Positions 14,939 to 22,683 of a DNA stretch of 22,729 nt are shown here, piece after piece (the first letter of the stretch is position 1; the number at the start of each line of letters is the position of its first letter). The position numbers and the translations under genes were made by a program. The notes beneath the pieces were generated by a model. It was given only the letters and a program-made list of their open reading frames with translations, searched no databases and was not told the DNA's origin. Source of the stretch: JBIOJM01 sp044450785 (lineage in GTDB: Bacteria > Planctomycetota > Planctomycetia > Isosphaerales > Isosphaeraceae); the NCBI GenBank assembly GCA_044450785.1, contig JBIOJM010000143.1:1-22729 (forward strand), written 5' to 3'.

Positions 14939-16059
14939 AGAGAGTGGCGTCGGGTCCGCCGAGAGCACCGGCTTCGACCATGTCGTGGCTGGCATCGCGC
15001 AGCCGGGGCAAGTGTCAGCCGGGGGCCGTCCTGCTGCACGCGCCGTCCTTCGTCTTCCAGGCGCCGGGGGGAGGGGAGAATCAACTGATCCAGACCGGGC
15101 GGCACCTCGAAGAGGTGGGCGTTCCCGTGCGGCTCTTTTCTGGGTGGACGGACCGTCTCGAGACGGCCCGGCTGCTCCATCTCTTCGGGATGTCGCGCGA
15201 GGGGCTCGAGCTGGCGCGGGTGGCGCGCGCGGTGGGAATTCCGGTCGTGCTGTCGCCGATCTGCTGGTATGAACCCCGGGCACTGGCCGCGCTGGAATGT
15301 CGTCCGGTGCGAAAGCTGGCGAGCCTCGCGGCCTGGGGGCTGAGGCGCATCGCGCCGGCGATTCCGAGCTGGCGGCGAGAGCTACTGCGGCTGGCCGATC
15401 TCGTCCTGCCGAATTCGCGGTCCGAAGCGACACAACTGGTCCGTCTTTTCGGAGTCGTCCGTGAGCGAATCCGCGTCGTTCCCAACGGCGTGCTTCCCTC
15501 GACGGGCTCGGCTTCTCCGGAGTTATTTCGCCGGCGGTGGCGCGGCGGACCATTTGTCCTTTCCGTGGGAAGGATCGAGCCGCGCAAGAACACGTTGGGT
15601 CTGATCCGGGCGCTCGACCCGCTCGAGCTGCCGCTGGTATTGATCGGCGAGGCCCCACCCGGCCACCGACGTTATGAGGAGGAGTGCCGGCGCGCCGGTC
15701 GCGACGACATCGTCTGGCTGGGCCGGCTCGACCATCACGATCCCCTGCTGGCTTCGGCGTACGCGGCGGCCCGGGTCTTCGCCTTGCCGAGCTGGTTCGA
15801 AACGCCCGGATTGGCTGCCCTCGAGGCAGGGCTGGCAGGCTGCTCCATCGTGATCACGCCGTTCGGCTCGACCAGGGAGTACTTCGGCGACCATGTCGAG
15901 TACGCGCGCCCGGACCGGGTCGCGGAGATCCGGCGAGCCGTGTCGAAATGCTGGGATGACGGTGCCGATCCTCGGTTGGCGCGGTTGATCGCGAATCGAT
16001 ATCTCTGGCCGACGGTGGCCCAGATCACCGCGGAGGTCTATGACCAAGCCGGCTTCTGA
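14935..16059 (+). CDS. Glycosyltransferase family 4
   Basis: 374 residues, GT-B fold. The N-terminal acceptor domain has HAPSFVFQAPGGGENQLIQ (about 35-53), with the Gly-rich loop of GT4 enzymes. The C-terminal donor domain has VLSVGRIEPRKN (208-219), VPNGV, IVWLGRLDHHDPLLASAYAAA and ALPSWFETPGLAALEAGLAG (283-302), whose E..G...EA pattern holds the nucleotide-sugar contacts (EX7E type). The ATG overlaps the deacetylase stop (ATGA), and the next gene begins 20 bases before this gene ends. There is a basic N-terminal tail of about 30 residues that could be a late start; no better start with a ribosome binding site is seen. It is a retaining transferase; the donor sugar is unknown. Confidence 0.92.
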   Translation: MKRVASGPPRAPASTMSWLASRSRGKCQPGAVLLHAPSFVFQAPGGGENQLIQTGRHLEEVGVPVRLFSGWTDRLETARLLHLFGMSREGLELARVARAVGIPVVLSPICWYEPRALAALECRPVRKLASLAAWGLRRIAPAIPSWRRELLRLADLVLPNSRSEATQLVRLFGVVRERIRVVPNGVLPSTGSASPELFRRRWRGGPFVLSVGRIEPRKNTLGLIRALDPLELPLVLIGEAPPGHRRYEEECRRAGRDDIVWLGRLDHHDPLLASAYAAARVFALPSWFETPGLAALEAGLAGCSIVITPFGSTREYFGDHVEYARPDRVAEIRRAVSKCWDDGADPRLARLIANRYLWPTVAQITAEVYDQAGF

Positions 16060-17395
16060 GCCCAAGCCTGTTCGTGTCGGGCGATATCGCTACAGCAAGT
16101 TGCGGTGGCGACTGCTGGTCCACGCGTTCGACTTTCTCGGCATGATCGTCATGTCGATCTTCCGGCGGATTCGACCGGCCAGCCGGGTCGATCGTCCGCG
16201 CCGGATCCTGGTCGTGCAACTCGACCACCTGGGTGACGCGGTGCTCAGCACTCCCTTGATCGCGGAGCTGCGGGTGGCCTACCCGGAGGCGGCGATCGAT
16301 GTGCTGGCCTCGCCGAGCAATCATGAGGTGTTCGAGGCCGATCCCCACGTGGATCGAGTGCACGTTGCGGAACGGACGTGGTTCGAGCGGCGCCCGGACC
16401 GATGGGGCCTGGTGACGGCGGTCTGGGGTCTGGGCCGGTCGTTGCGGGGCCTGGGTTACGAGCTGGGCATCGACGTGCGGGGCGATGTCCTCTCGGTGCT
16501 GGTTCTCGTGCTGGCGGGGGTCCCGCGCCGCGCCGGGTGGGCAATGGGCGGAGGGGCTTTCTTGCTCACCGACGTCGCCGCGTGGATACCCGGGCGGCAT
16601 GAGGTCCGGTCGCGGCTGGCACTCCTCGAGCGGCTGGGAATCGCTCCGGACATGTCGGCTCGCGTCGAGGTGCTCGTCCGCGACGAGGATCGCATCGCGA
16701 TCGCCCGCCGGCTATCGGAAGCCTGGCCTCGCCGCGGCGTGCGCCGGGTCGAAGTTCATGCCGGTTCCCCACGGCGTGGCCACAAGGGCGATGGACGTGA
16801 GGCGAGGTTTCCGACCCCGGCGATCGGGTCGATCATCGATCTAGCGGACTGGCTGCACGCGGATCGATTCTCCCCGCTCCCTCCCCTGCTGGCGGTGCAC
16901 CTCGGAGCTGGAACCGCGGCGAAGCGATGGCCGCGGCGTTCGTGGAAAGTCTTGATCGAGCGATTTCTCGAGAATGGGTGGCGAGTCGTGGTGGTCGGGG
17001 GAATCGAGGACCTTCCGCTGTCAACCGTCCTCGAGCCCCACGACCGGCTGCGCGACTGGACCGGCACGATGACGGTTGCACAGACCACCGCATTTCTGGA
17101 ACGGGCGGACCTCTTCATCGGCGCGGACTCAGGCCCCGGTCACCTGGCGGCCTCGGCCGGCACCCTCTCGGTCATTCTGTTCAGTGGGACCAACCAACCA
17201 CGGCAATGGCGTCCGTGGTCGCGCCATTCCCTGATCATCCGCCACCGGGTACCGTGCCAACCCTGCCACCAAAAGGCATGCCCTCTCGCCGACCATCCCT
17301 GCATGTCCGGTCTGAACCCCGAGCGGGTCTACCGCGGCGCGATGCGGTGGTGGTCGCGAACCCACCGGGCGGAGTCGCCACACGCGCCGATGTGA
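16040..17395 (+). CDS. Glycosyltransferase family 9 (heptosyltransferase-like)
   Basis: 451 residues. The GT9 N-terminal domain begins with ILVVQLDHLGDAVLSTPLI (56-74), which resembles the WaaC/WaaF/WaaQ start, and runs to about 220. The donor domain has AVHLGAGTAAKRWPRRSW, VVVVGG, TGTMTVAQTTAFLERADLFIGADSGPGHLAA and SVILFSG. This pattern binds an ADP-heptose-type donor in known members. The Cys-rich stretch PCQPCHQKACPLADHPC near the C-terminus is common in GT9. Before the domain, residues 1-50 are basic with one amphipathic or membrane segment (HAFDFLGMIVMSIF). An insertion of about 50 polar residues (about 235-283) separates the halves. It overlaps the GT4 gene by 20 bases and closes the operon. 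Confidence 0.9.
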   Translation: MTKPASEPKPVRVGRYRYSKLRWRLLVHAFDFLGMIVMSIFRRIRPASRVDRPRRILVVQLDHLGDAVLSTPLIAELRVAYPEAAIDVLASPSNHEVFEADPHVDRVHVAERTWFERRPDRWGLVTAVWGLGRSLRGLGYELGIDVRGDVLSVLVLVLAGVPRRAGWAMGGGAFLLTDVAAWIPGRHEVRSRLALLERLGIAPDMSARVEVLVRDEDRIAIARRLSEAWPRRGVRRVEVHAGSPRRGHKGDGREARFPTPAIGSIIDLADWLHADRFSPLPPLLAVHLGAGTAAKRWPRRSWKVLIERFLENGWRVVVVGGIEDLPLSTVLEPHDRLRDWTGTMTVAQTTAFLERADLFIGADSGPGHLAASAGTLSVILFSGTNQPRQWRPWSRHSLIIRHRVPCQPCHQKACPLADHPCMSGLNPERVYRGAMRWWSRTHRAESPHAPM

Positions 17396-17431
17396 AGGCT
17401 TGCCCGCTCCACTGGACTTCGAGGTCGATCG

Positions 17432-17608
17432 ATGCAACGCAGAAACGGCTTCGAGACCCCCGATCGATCGCGGCTCGATTGGCGGGGCTGGATTGCCCTG
17501 TTGTGGGCCCTGTGGTGGGGATGGGCGTACTGCGTCATGGCGATCGAGGCAAGATCGCCCCAGGTGCTGGCGTGGCTCCGAACTCTTGCCTGGACCAAGC
17601 CGCGATGA
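17432..17608 (+). CDS. Small one-helix membrane protein
   Basis: 58 residues. A charged start (MQRRNGFETPDRSRLDW) is followed by one tryptophan-rich membrane helix (RGWIALLWALWWGWAYCVMA, about 18-37) and a short cytoplasmic or periplasmic tail (AWLRTLAWTKPR). GAGG at 17421-17424 lies 7 bases before ATG 17432. It lies 36 bases after the GT9 gene and ends just before a possible start (ATG 17610) of the PAC2 gene, so it may be transcribed with both. I recognise no family. The Trp-rich helix is unusual and is the only functional hint; a small membrane subunit is a guess. Confidence 0.55.
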   Translation: MQRRNGFETPDRSRLDWRGWIALLWALWWGWAYCVMAIEARSPQVLAWLRTLAWTKPR

Positions 17609-17654
17609 CATGATCGTTGAAGGGGCCAATACGACCAAGACGGGGAACCAATGC

Positions 17655-18584
17655 ATGGCAGACGAAGTCAAGCTCAAGAGTCCTTGGTTGGTCGCTGTTT
17701 GGCCGGGAATGGGGAATGTCGCCATCAGCGCCGGCTATTACCTGATGGCGAAGCTCGGCATGCACATCCTGGCGGAGTTTTCAGCGCGGGAGTTGTTTGA
17801 CGTCGAACACGTCGAGGTGAAGGACGGCCTGATCCATACCGGCCGATTACCGCGCAGCCGGTTCTTCGTTTGGAACGCTCCGAGCGGCAAACACGATCTG
17901 GTTGTCTTCGTCGGCGAAGCACAGCCCCCCAGGGGCCGGTATGTCTTCAGTCACAGGTTGATCGAGTTCGCGAAGACGCTGGGAGTGGAACGGGTCTATA
18001 CCTTCGCGGCGATGGCGACCCAAATGCATCCCGAAGGCCCATCTCGGGTCTTCGTCGCCGCCACCGATACGGAGAGCCTTGGCGAACTGAGACGACTGGA
18101 TCTGGAGACGCTCGAAGACGGTCACATCGGTGGTCTCAATGGCGTTCTCCTCGGCGCGGCCGCGGAGAGCGGATTGCGCGGAGCGTGTCTGCTGGGTGAG
18201 ATGCCCCATATCTTCGCGCAGCTTCCTTTTCCGAAAGCATCATTAGCGGTGCTCGAAGCGTTTGCGACCATCGCGGATATCAAGATTGATTTCACCGAGA
18301 TGGCCGAGCAAGCCAGGAACATGGAACAGAAGCTCGGCGAATTGCTGGCGCAAATGCAACGGGCGATCGAGCAACGGATGCCGGCGGAGGAAGAAGCGGT
18401 CCAGCAGGAACCTGTCGAGGAAGAAGGTCTGAGCACTGACGACGAGGCGCGCATCGAGCAGCTCTTTGAGCAAGCCAAGCAAGACCGCACGAGTGCCTAC
18501 GAGCTCAAGCGCGAGCTCGACCGACTCGGTGTGTTCCAGAAATACGAGGATCGCTTTCTCGACCTGTTCAAAAAGCCCGAATGA
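17655..18584 (+). CDS. PAC2-family protein with coiled-coil tail
   Basis: 309 residues. Residues 1-220 fit the PAC2 fold of proteasome-assembly-chaperone-like proteins: SPWLVAVWPGMGNVAISAGYYLMAKLG, then HDLVVFVGEAQPP and YTFAAMATQMH, then GHIGGLNGVLLGAAAESGLRGACLLGEMPHIF. Bacterial members occur in proteasome-carrying and other lineages, but their job is not settled. No proteasome gene is visible here. Residues about 215-309 form a long acidic coiled coil (EMAEQARNMEQKLGELLAQM, EEEAVQQEPVEEE, then a helix with FLDLFKKPE), which may bind a partner. ATG 17655 has GGGGAA (17643-17647) 7 bases upstream; ATG 17610 is in frame but lacks a ribosome binding site. An internal ATG 17651 is out of frame. 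Confidence 0.85.
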   Translation: MADEVKLKSPWLVAVWPGMGNVAISAGYYLMAKLGMHILAEFSARELFDVEHVEVKDGLIHTGRLPRSRFFVWNAPSGKHDLVVFVGEAQPPRGRYVFSHRLIEFAKTLGVERVYTFAAMATQMHPEGPSRVFVAATDTESLGELRRLDLETLEDGHIGGLNGVLLGAAAESGLRGACLLGEMPHIFAQLPFPKASLAVLEAFATIADIKIDFTEMAEQARNMEQKLGELLAQMQRAIEQRMPAEEEAVQQEPVEEEGLSTDDEARIEQLFEQAKQDRTSAYELKRELDRLGVFQKYEDRFLDLFKKPE

Positions 18585-18608
18585 CGCGAGGCGAAAAACC
18601 CGAGGGAG

Positions 18609-18797
18609 GTGGTCCTGACGACCGAGTGCTTCGTCAAGGGGTACGCCGGCAACGAGCGCGACGGCATTTATCGCGCGGCCACCGCGACGAAGGCCGGCAA
18701 GATGCTCCCGGTCGACTTCGTGCCGGTCAAAGGTTCGCGGATCGGCGAGCTGGCCGCGACGTTCGACATCGTCCTGGGCGTCACACCTGAGAGTTGA
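18609..18797 (+). CDS. Short hypothetical protein with an odd start
   Basis: About 62 residues (TTECFVKGYAGNERDGIYRA, then KAGKMLPVDFVPVKGSRIGELAATFDIVLGV). Third codon positions are almost all G or C, as in the neighbouring genes, which argues for real or recently real coding. The start is poor: GTG 18609 overlaps the Shine-Dalgarno-like GAGGGAGG (18602-18609), and CTG 18615 would have the better spacing. It follows the PAC2 gene by 24 bases. A frame upstream is closed by the PAC2 stop region. It may be a leaderless remnant of a longer gene. I recognise no family. Confidence 0.5.
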   Translation: MVLTTECFVKGYAGNERDGIYRAATATKAGKMLPVDFVPVKGSRIGELAATFDIVLGVTPES

Positions 18798-18988
18798 GGC
18801 TTGCCTCTCGCCGGGCCTGCTGCGCCGGCCGCCGTGATGAGCTGTTACGGGTGTGACCAACGAATGATGTAGTCCGGCGAGCAGGTCCCGGCATGGACTG
18901 ACGAGACGATCGATCGATCTCGACCGAAATCGGCTCCGGAAATACACTCTTTCGGGATAGACAAGAGCCGAAACTGAGGAGGAAGCCG

Positions 18989-19498
18989 ATGGGGCGACCC
19001 CGTTTCACGATCGCCCAATGGATGGGCTCGACGGCGGTCCTCGCCGTGAATGCCGCCCTAGTGCGAGCCTTTGTCGTCCAGGAGATGTTCTACGGTGGCA
19101 TCCTTATCTTCATCGCCCTCCAGGTCGGTCTCTGGTGCCTACTCCACAGCCGGGGGCGGGTCCGCCGCTTCTGGCTGGGGTTTGAAGTCTCCGGCGTGGC
19201 GGCGACCCTCGCCATGTTCGCGTGCGAGGTGTTCCCCAATTCGGCGTTGACTCGACTGGTGACGTCGTACCAGGACATCGCCGCCAACCTGGCGTTCTCG
19301 CACCTGCCCGCACCGCTGGCGAACCACCTCGACCAGCACCAGGATCAATTGCTCGCCGTCGTCTATTTCATGCCCGAGTTGGTTGCCGCCCTGCTGGGAG
19401 GCATGATCGCCGCCTGCCTGGTCCGCATGGGCCAGACACCCGTACGCACGGTACTCCGAGAAGAACTGCCGTCTTTATTCGCATTACCCCATGAATGA
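18989..19498 (+). CDS. Small membrane protein, family unknown
   Basis: 169 residues with a strong ribosome binding site (GAGGAGG, about 18977-18983). RFTIAQWMGSTAVLAVNAALVRAF starts a first membrane helix; others are at about 36-52 (GILIFIALQVGLWCLL), 62-80 (FWLGFEVSGVAATLAMF) and 125-147 (LLAVVYFMPELVAALLGGMIAACLV). The N-terminal RFTIAxLM motif is one I associate with small planctomycete membrane proteins of no known function. Its last 136 bases overlap, on the other strand, the end of the metallophosphoesterase gene. Confidence 0.8.
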   Translation: MGRPRFTIAQWMGSTAVLAVNAALVRAFVVQEMFYGGILIFIALQVGLWCLLHSRGRVRRFWLGFEVSGVAATLAMFACEVFPNSALTRLVTSYQDIAANLAFSHLPAPLANHLDQHQDQLLAVVYFMPELVAALLGGMIAACLVRMGQTPVRTVLREELPSLFALPHE

Positions 19499-21396
19499 TC
19501 GAATGGCAACCCTGGCTTCTCGACGCTCAATTCGTCGATGATCCGGCCGTCCTCGGTCCAGGCGCGGTAAGTCAAACGGTTCGAGTGCGAATCGATGTCG
19601 AAGATCTGATAAGTCGAAACACCGCTGCGTCCCACGTCGACATAGGGGCGAGGGGTCTGGTCGACGAACTTGTCGCCGGAGACCGCGATCAGGTAGATCG
19701 TTCCCTTGCCGGGCCCCTCGACTCGCTGATGTCCGCGCAGAGGGTAAGTCCTCTGATAGGCATGGTCGTGCCCTTGCAGCACGAAATCGACATGGTGCCG
19801 GTCGAAGATCGGCACCCAGTGCTTGCGCAAGGCCGGTGTATCGCGCCAGGGATGGGAGGGGTAGACCGGGTGGTGGAAGATCACAAACTTCCAGGACGCC
19901 CTGGTTTGTTCGAGGGCGGCGTCGAGCCACTCCGCCTGTCGTCTCGCCTTGTCCGGGTCACACGATGCGAGGGTGCTGTCGAGCACCGCGAAAAATGCGT
20001 CGCCGCAGTCAAAGTGGTAGACGAGGTCGGGATCGATTCCGCCTGGTCCGTTCTTCGGCAACTCGAAGACGGCGCGATAAAGTCGAGGCCCCATGTCAAG
20101 ATATTCATGGTTGCCCGAGCAGGGCATGAGGGGGAGACGGTCGAAGACCCCCGCAGCCCGCAGGAAGAAGTGATCCCAGTTGGTCCGCTCATTACCGCGG
20201 TCGACCAAGTCTCCGGCGAGCACGATGAAATCCAGTGCGGGATGCCGGTGATAGGCAGCCTTGAGCAGGCGACCCCAGCCCTCGAGTCCTGTTTGAGCGT
20301 CGCCGAGATAAAGGAACCGTACGCTACCGGATGGATCCGGCGCGGTCTTGACGGTTTGCCACGGTCCCCACTGCTCTTGCGTTCCGTCGCCGAGTGAATA
20401 TCGGTAGAGCGTGTCCGGCTCCAGCCGGTCCACGGAAACCCGATGGCGACGAACGACAGGGTCATTGAGCAGGTCAGGGATAACGACGCACGTCGACTCA
20501 CCGGTCACCATGCGGACATCCGCGCAAGTCCTCCCGGCGCCGTCCATTGGCGGCTCGTGAGGGCCCCCTTCCGGGGCCGGAGCGATTCGAATGGCAGTGG
20601 AGTTAATCTCGGGCGAGGTCCTCCAGGTCCAGACCAGCTCGCGAGCCGAGTCGGAGCCAAACGCGACGGTGACCTGGTCGGGCCGCGATGTCGAGACGAC
20701 ATGGGTCTTCCAGACCCGGCCGCTGGCCAGGAGCGACCGATGACGCTCGGCGTGCGAAGCCTGGAGCAAGACCGCGCCTACCAGTTCAGAGGGCATGGCC
20801 CTGAACGGTCGATAGGAGTCGCGGGCGACGCTGACGCCGGGGCGAGCCAGCGTTGTCCTCCAGTACGCCGCCTGGCGATGATCCAGAGTCACGGAGGGTT
20901 GGCGAGTCGACGGATCAGGGCGGCCCGATGGCCTGACGAATACGACATAGTGAGCGACCGGCGTGCGATCGAGATTATTGACTCCCAGCCCGATCCAGCC
21001 GGGTTCAAACGTCTTTCGAAAGAGCCTCCATGCCGTGTCCGGGTTTTCGAGCAGGAGGTCCGTCGCCCGGAAGCCCTGGTCGCCGATCCAGAACGGTATC
21101 GAGTCAACCGGCACCGCCACGTCCACCACGACCGGCGACTCGACCTTGAAACGGAAATAGCCCCGCGCCAGCGCGGTTCGTTCACGCGGTTGGAGCAGTC
21201 CAAGGATCAAGTCGCCACGGGATGCGATGGCGCTCAAATCATGCTCGGACCACGACCGGCTCAATCGCCGCCCGATCGCCTGGAGCGTCTCACGAGTGGC
21301 CGGGAATTCGTCGCGAGAAGGGTCGGTCCAGCAACCGATCGACCCTGCGACGAAGAGGAGCAGCCGAATCCTGCTGCGCTGGCTCGTGGCGTCCAT
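19363..21396 (-). CDS. Exported calcineurin-like metallophosphoesterase (purple acid phosphatase-like)
   Basis: 677 residues. A hydrophobic N-terminus (RLLLFVAGSIGC, 11-22) is a signal peptide, possibly a lipoprotein although Ser at -3 of Cys22 is not a good lipobox. Residues 25-230 are a domain I do not recognise. An Fn3-like domain (about 232-352, VSVDRLEPDTLYRYSLGDG) precedes the catalytic domain: LGDAQTG (364-370, with Gln where many have His), GDLVDRG (395-401), GNHEY (428-432), FHHPVY (507-512) and GHDHAYQRT (542-550). This is the purple-acid-phosphatase order of motifs. The last 45 residues (633-677) overlap the opposite membrane protein gene and read like antisense sequence (SSSRSTVRTGVWPMRTRQAA), so the original stop was probably earlier. 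Upstream is a separate transcription unit closed by a strong terminator. Confidence 0.88.
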   Translation of the reverse strand: MDATSQRSRIRLLLFVAGSIGCWTDPSRDEFPATRETLQAIGRRLSRSWSEHDLSAIASRGDLILGLLQPRERTALARGYFRFKVESPVVVDVAVPVDSIPFWIGDQGFRATDLLLENPDTAWRLFRKTFEPGWIGLGVNNLDRTPVAHYVVFVRPSGRPDPSTRQPSVTLDHRQAAYWRTTLARPGVSVARDSYRPFRAMPSELVGAVLLQASHAERHRSLLASGRVWKTHVVSTSRPDQVTVAFGSDSARELVWTWRTSPEINSTAIRIAPAPEGGPHEPPMDGAGRTCADVRMVTGESTCVVIPDLLNDPVVRRHRVSVDRLEPDTLYRYSLGDGTQEQWGPWQTVKTAPDPSGSVRFLYLGDAQTGLEGWGRLLKAAYHRHPALDFIVLAGDLVDRGNERTNWDHFFLRAAGVFDRLPLMPCSGNHEYLDMGPRLYRAVFELPKNGPGGIDPDLVYHFDCGDAFFAVLDSTLASCDPDKARRQAEWLDAALEQTRASWKFVIFHHPVYPSHPWRDTPALRKHWVPIFDRHHVDFVLQGHDHAYQRTYPLRGHQRVEGPGKGTIYLIAVSGDKFVDQTPRPYVDVGRSGVSTYQIFDIDSHSNRLTYRAWTEDGRIIDELSVEKPGLPFDHSWGNANKDGSSSRSTVRTGVWPMRTRQAAIMPPSRAATNSGMK

Positions 21397-21419
21397 GACA
21401 CGAGGACCTGTCTATTCAG

Positions 21420-21462
21420 AAAAAAAACCATGGCCTCCGGACGCATCCGGCGAAAGCCATGG
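21420..21462 (-). terminator. Rho-independent terminator
   Basis: On the minus strand a stem CCATGGC/GCCATGG (21462-21456 with 21434-21428) encloses an inner CCGGA/TCCGG stem, and T8 follows (21427-21420). It ends the gene at 21494-21736 and separates it from the metallophosphoesterase start, which lies 24 bases further on, so the phosphoesterase needs its own promoter within or downstream of this hairpin. Confidence 0.85.
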
Positions 21463-21493
21463 TGGAAGGTCGCGTGGAATCGGTTCCCGAGGA

Positions 21494-21736
21494 TCAGTTC
21501 GACTCGATCGGTCGACGGATCTGGGCGAGCTGGTTTACGAGGTTGGCGGCGTCGGTCGCGCGTCTGAAATCAGAGTATTTGGCCAGCGGCGCCGAACACG
21601 TCTCGTCAACGTAGACTCCGACGACCGTATATAGGCCGTTCGTCTCGCGCGTATCGGCCTTGGAAAAGAGACCCGACCGGATCAGCGAAGCCATGTTCTG
21701 CTGCCACAGTTGGGTTTCGGCCAGTTTTGCGGTCAT
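21494..21736 (-). CDS. Small protein of unknown function
   Basis: 80 residues with no signal peptide or membrane helix (MTAKLAETQLWQQNMASLIRSG, then GLYTVVGVYVDETCSAPLA, then ATDAANLVNQLAQIRRPIESN). Codon use has G or C at most third positions, and GAGGGG lies 6 bases before the ATG at 21736. It is followed 32 bases on by a clear terminator (21462-21420), so it is a monocistronic unit. It could be a small soluble or phage/bacteriocin-like protein, but I have no basis for a function. The central VVGVYVDETC may be a beta hairpin. Confidence 0.7.
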   Translation of the reverse strand: MTAKLAETQLWQQNMASLIRSGLFSKADTRETNGLYTVVGVYVDETCSAPLAKYSDFRRATDAANLVNQLAQIRRPIESN

Positions 21737-22575
21737 GGCGAGCCCCTCGAACTTGAAAGAAGAGGCTTTCTTGGGTTAACCGAGTCAAACGTGCAACACT
21801 TGCCAGGCGGATCAGCAAAACCCTCAATCCTGAGGCACCGCATCGATCCATCAAGATCGTATCCTGCCTGAATCGATTCCTCAACGGGCTGGATTATCCT
21901 CATTCAGGCTCTACTCGTATAGACGAGCTTCGAATCAACATGGTTCAGGCGTGCTCGCGACAAACCGATGGCTGGTCTCCCGAGCCGCGGACTCCCGCGG
22001 ACGGCGCCCGGACAAGGACGCAAACCGGCCGTCATGAGTTCATTCGCCTCGAGCGCTCAAGTATATGGCAAAATTGAGGCCGTTCATAAAAAATTGGCGA
22101 CTTCTGCAAGAACACGACCGACTCGAAGGAGCGAGTCAATCGGCGGAGGAGATCACATCGGTGGTCCTCCGCAAACGGTCTCAGTGCCACATGGAAGATG
22201 ACAATCCTCGTTCGTTCGATGCAACTATGCCAACGCCCGAGGCTTGTGGATAAAAACCCGCAGGCGATCCGGTCGAATCGGATTTCTCTTCGCCATGTCC
22301 GCGACGAAAAAAACGCTCGAGCCCTTTCACCACCGTACCTCATAAGCCACGGCTTCCTGGCGGCGTGTCCCTGGTTCCGTGACCAGATCTTCTGTCTCTC
22401 CCGCTGACCGGACGAGCCGCCCTGCCATGAATCGAAGCATCGCGGCAAGACTTCCACTGTCAGGATCCTACGACTTCACCCTCGAGTCGCATCTATCCAA
22501 TTGTGTGTGTGTGGTATCAAGTTGTCAAGTCGAGGGGCCGACGAAATACGGAAACGTTTCAAAGATGCAACGAAT
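21737..22575. other. Largely non-coding stretch
   Basis: No secure gene. AT content is higher than in the operon regions, and third-position bias is lost. It contains one weak ORF (22065-22253) and a short GT run (about 22502-22511). I see no tRNA, rRNA or terminator in it. Confidence 0.4.
22065..22253 (+). CDS. Doubtful small ORF
   Basis: 62 codons (MAKLRPFIKNWRLLQEHDRL, then GASQSAEEITSVVLRKRSQC). The composition is plausible for a small charged protein. However, there is no ribosome binding site, codon use does not follow the local GC-rich bias, and a longer frame on the other strand overlaps it. It may be a relic of a decayed gene. Confidence 0.22.
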   Translation: MAKLRPFIKNWRLLQEHDRLEGASQSAEEITSVVLRKRSQCHMEDDNPRSFDATMPTPEACG

Positions 22576-22631
22576 AGTGTTCAGTGTTCAGTGTTCAGTG
22601 TTCAGTGTTCAGTGTTCAGTGTTCAGTGTTC
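22576..22631. repeat. Heptamer tandem array, AGTGTTC x8
   Basis: Eight exact copies of the 7-base unit AGTGTTC, followed by a partial AG. The unit length is seven, so the array reads through all three frames. It gives a spurious repetitive peptide (SVFSVQC) in one frame. Confidence 0.95.
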
Positions 22632-22660
22632 AGCAAGCTCCGCGCGAACGTCTTGCTGAA
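22629..22660. repeat. Hairpin joining the two heptamer arrays
   Basis: Exact 9-bp arms TTCAGCAAG (22629-22637) and CTTGCTGAA (22652-22660) with a 14-base loop. The left arm overlaps the end of the AGTGTTC array and the right arm overlaps the start of the CTGAAAA array. Confidence 0.8.
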
Positions 22661-22683
22661 AACTGAAAACCGAAAACTGAAAA
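22656..22683. repeat. Heptamer array, CTGAAAA x4
   Basis: Four units (CTGAAAA, CTGAAAA, CCGAAAA, CTGAAAA) then CCG. In register, CTGAAAA differs by one base from the reverse complement of the TGTTCAG unit on the left (CTGAACA), so the two arrays form a long imperfect inverted repeat around the hairpin. Confidence 0.85.

Noticed and set aside
19495..20397. Plus-strand frame over the metallophosphoesterase
   Set aside because: Its peptide has no motif, while the minus-strand frame carries all the metallophosphoesterase signatures.
22032..22457. 141-codon minus-strand frame
   Set aside because: No ribosome binding site, no coding-type third-position bias and an odd amino-acid mix; it probably arises by chance in a non-coding stretch.
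22576..22683. CRISPR array
   Set aside because: The unit is seven bases with no spacers; it is a simple tandem repeat.
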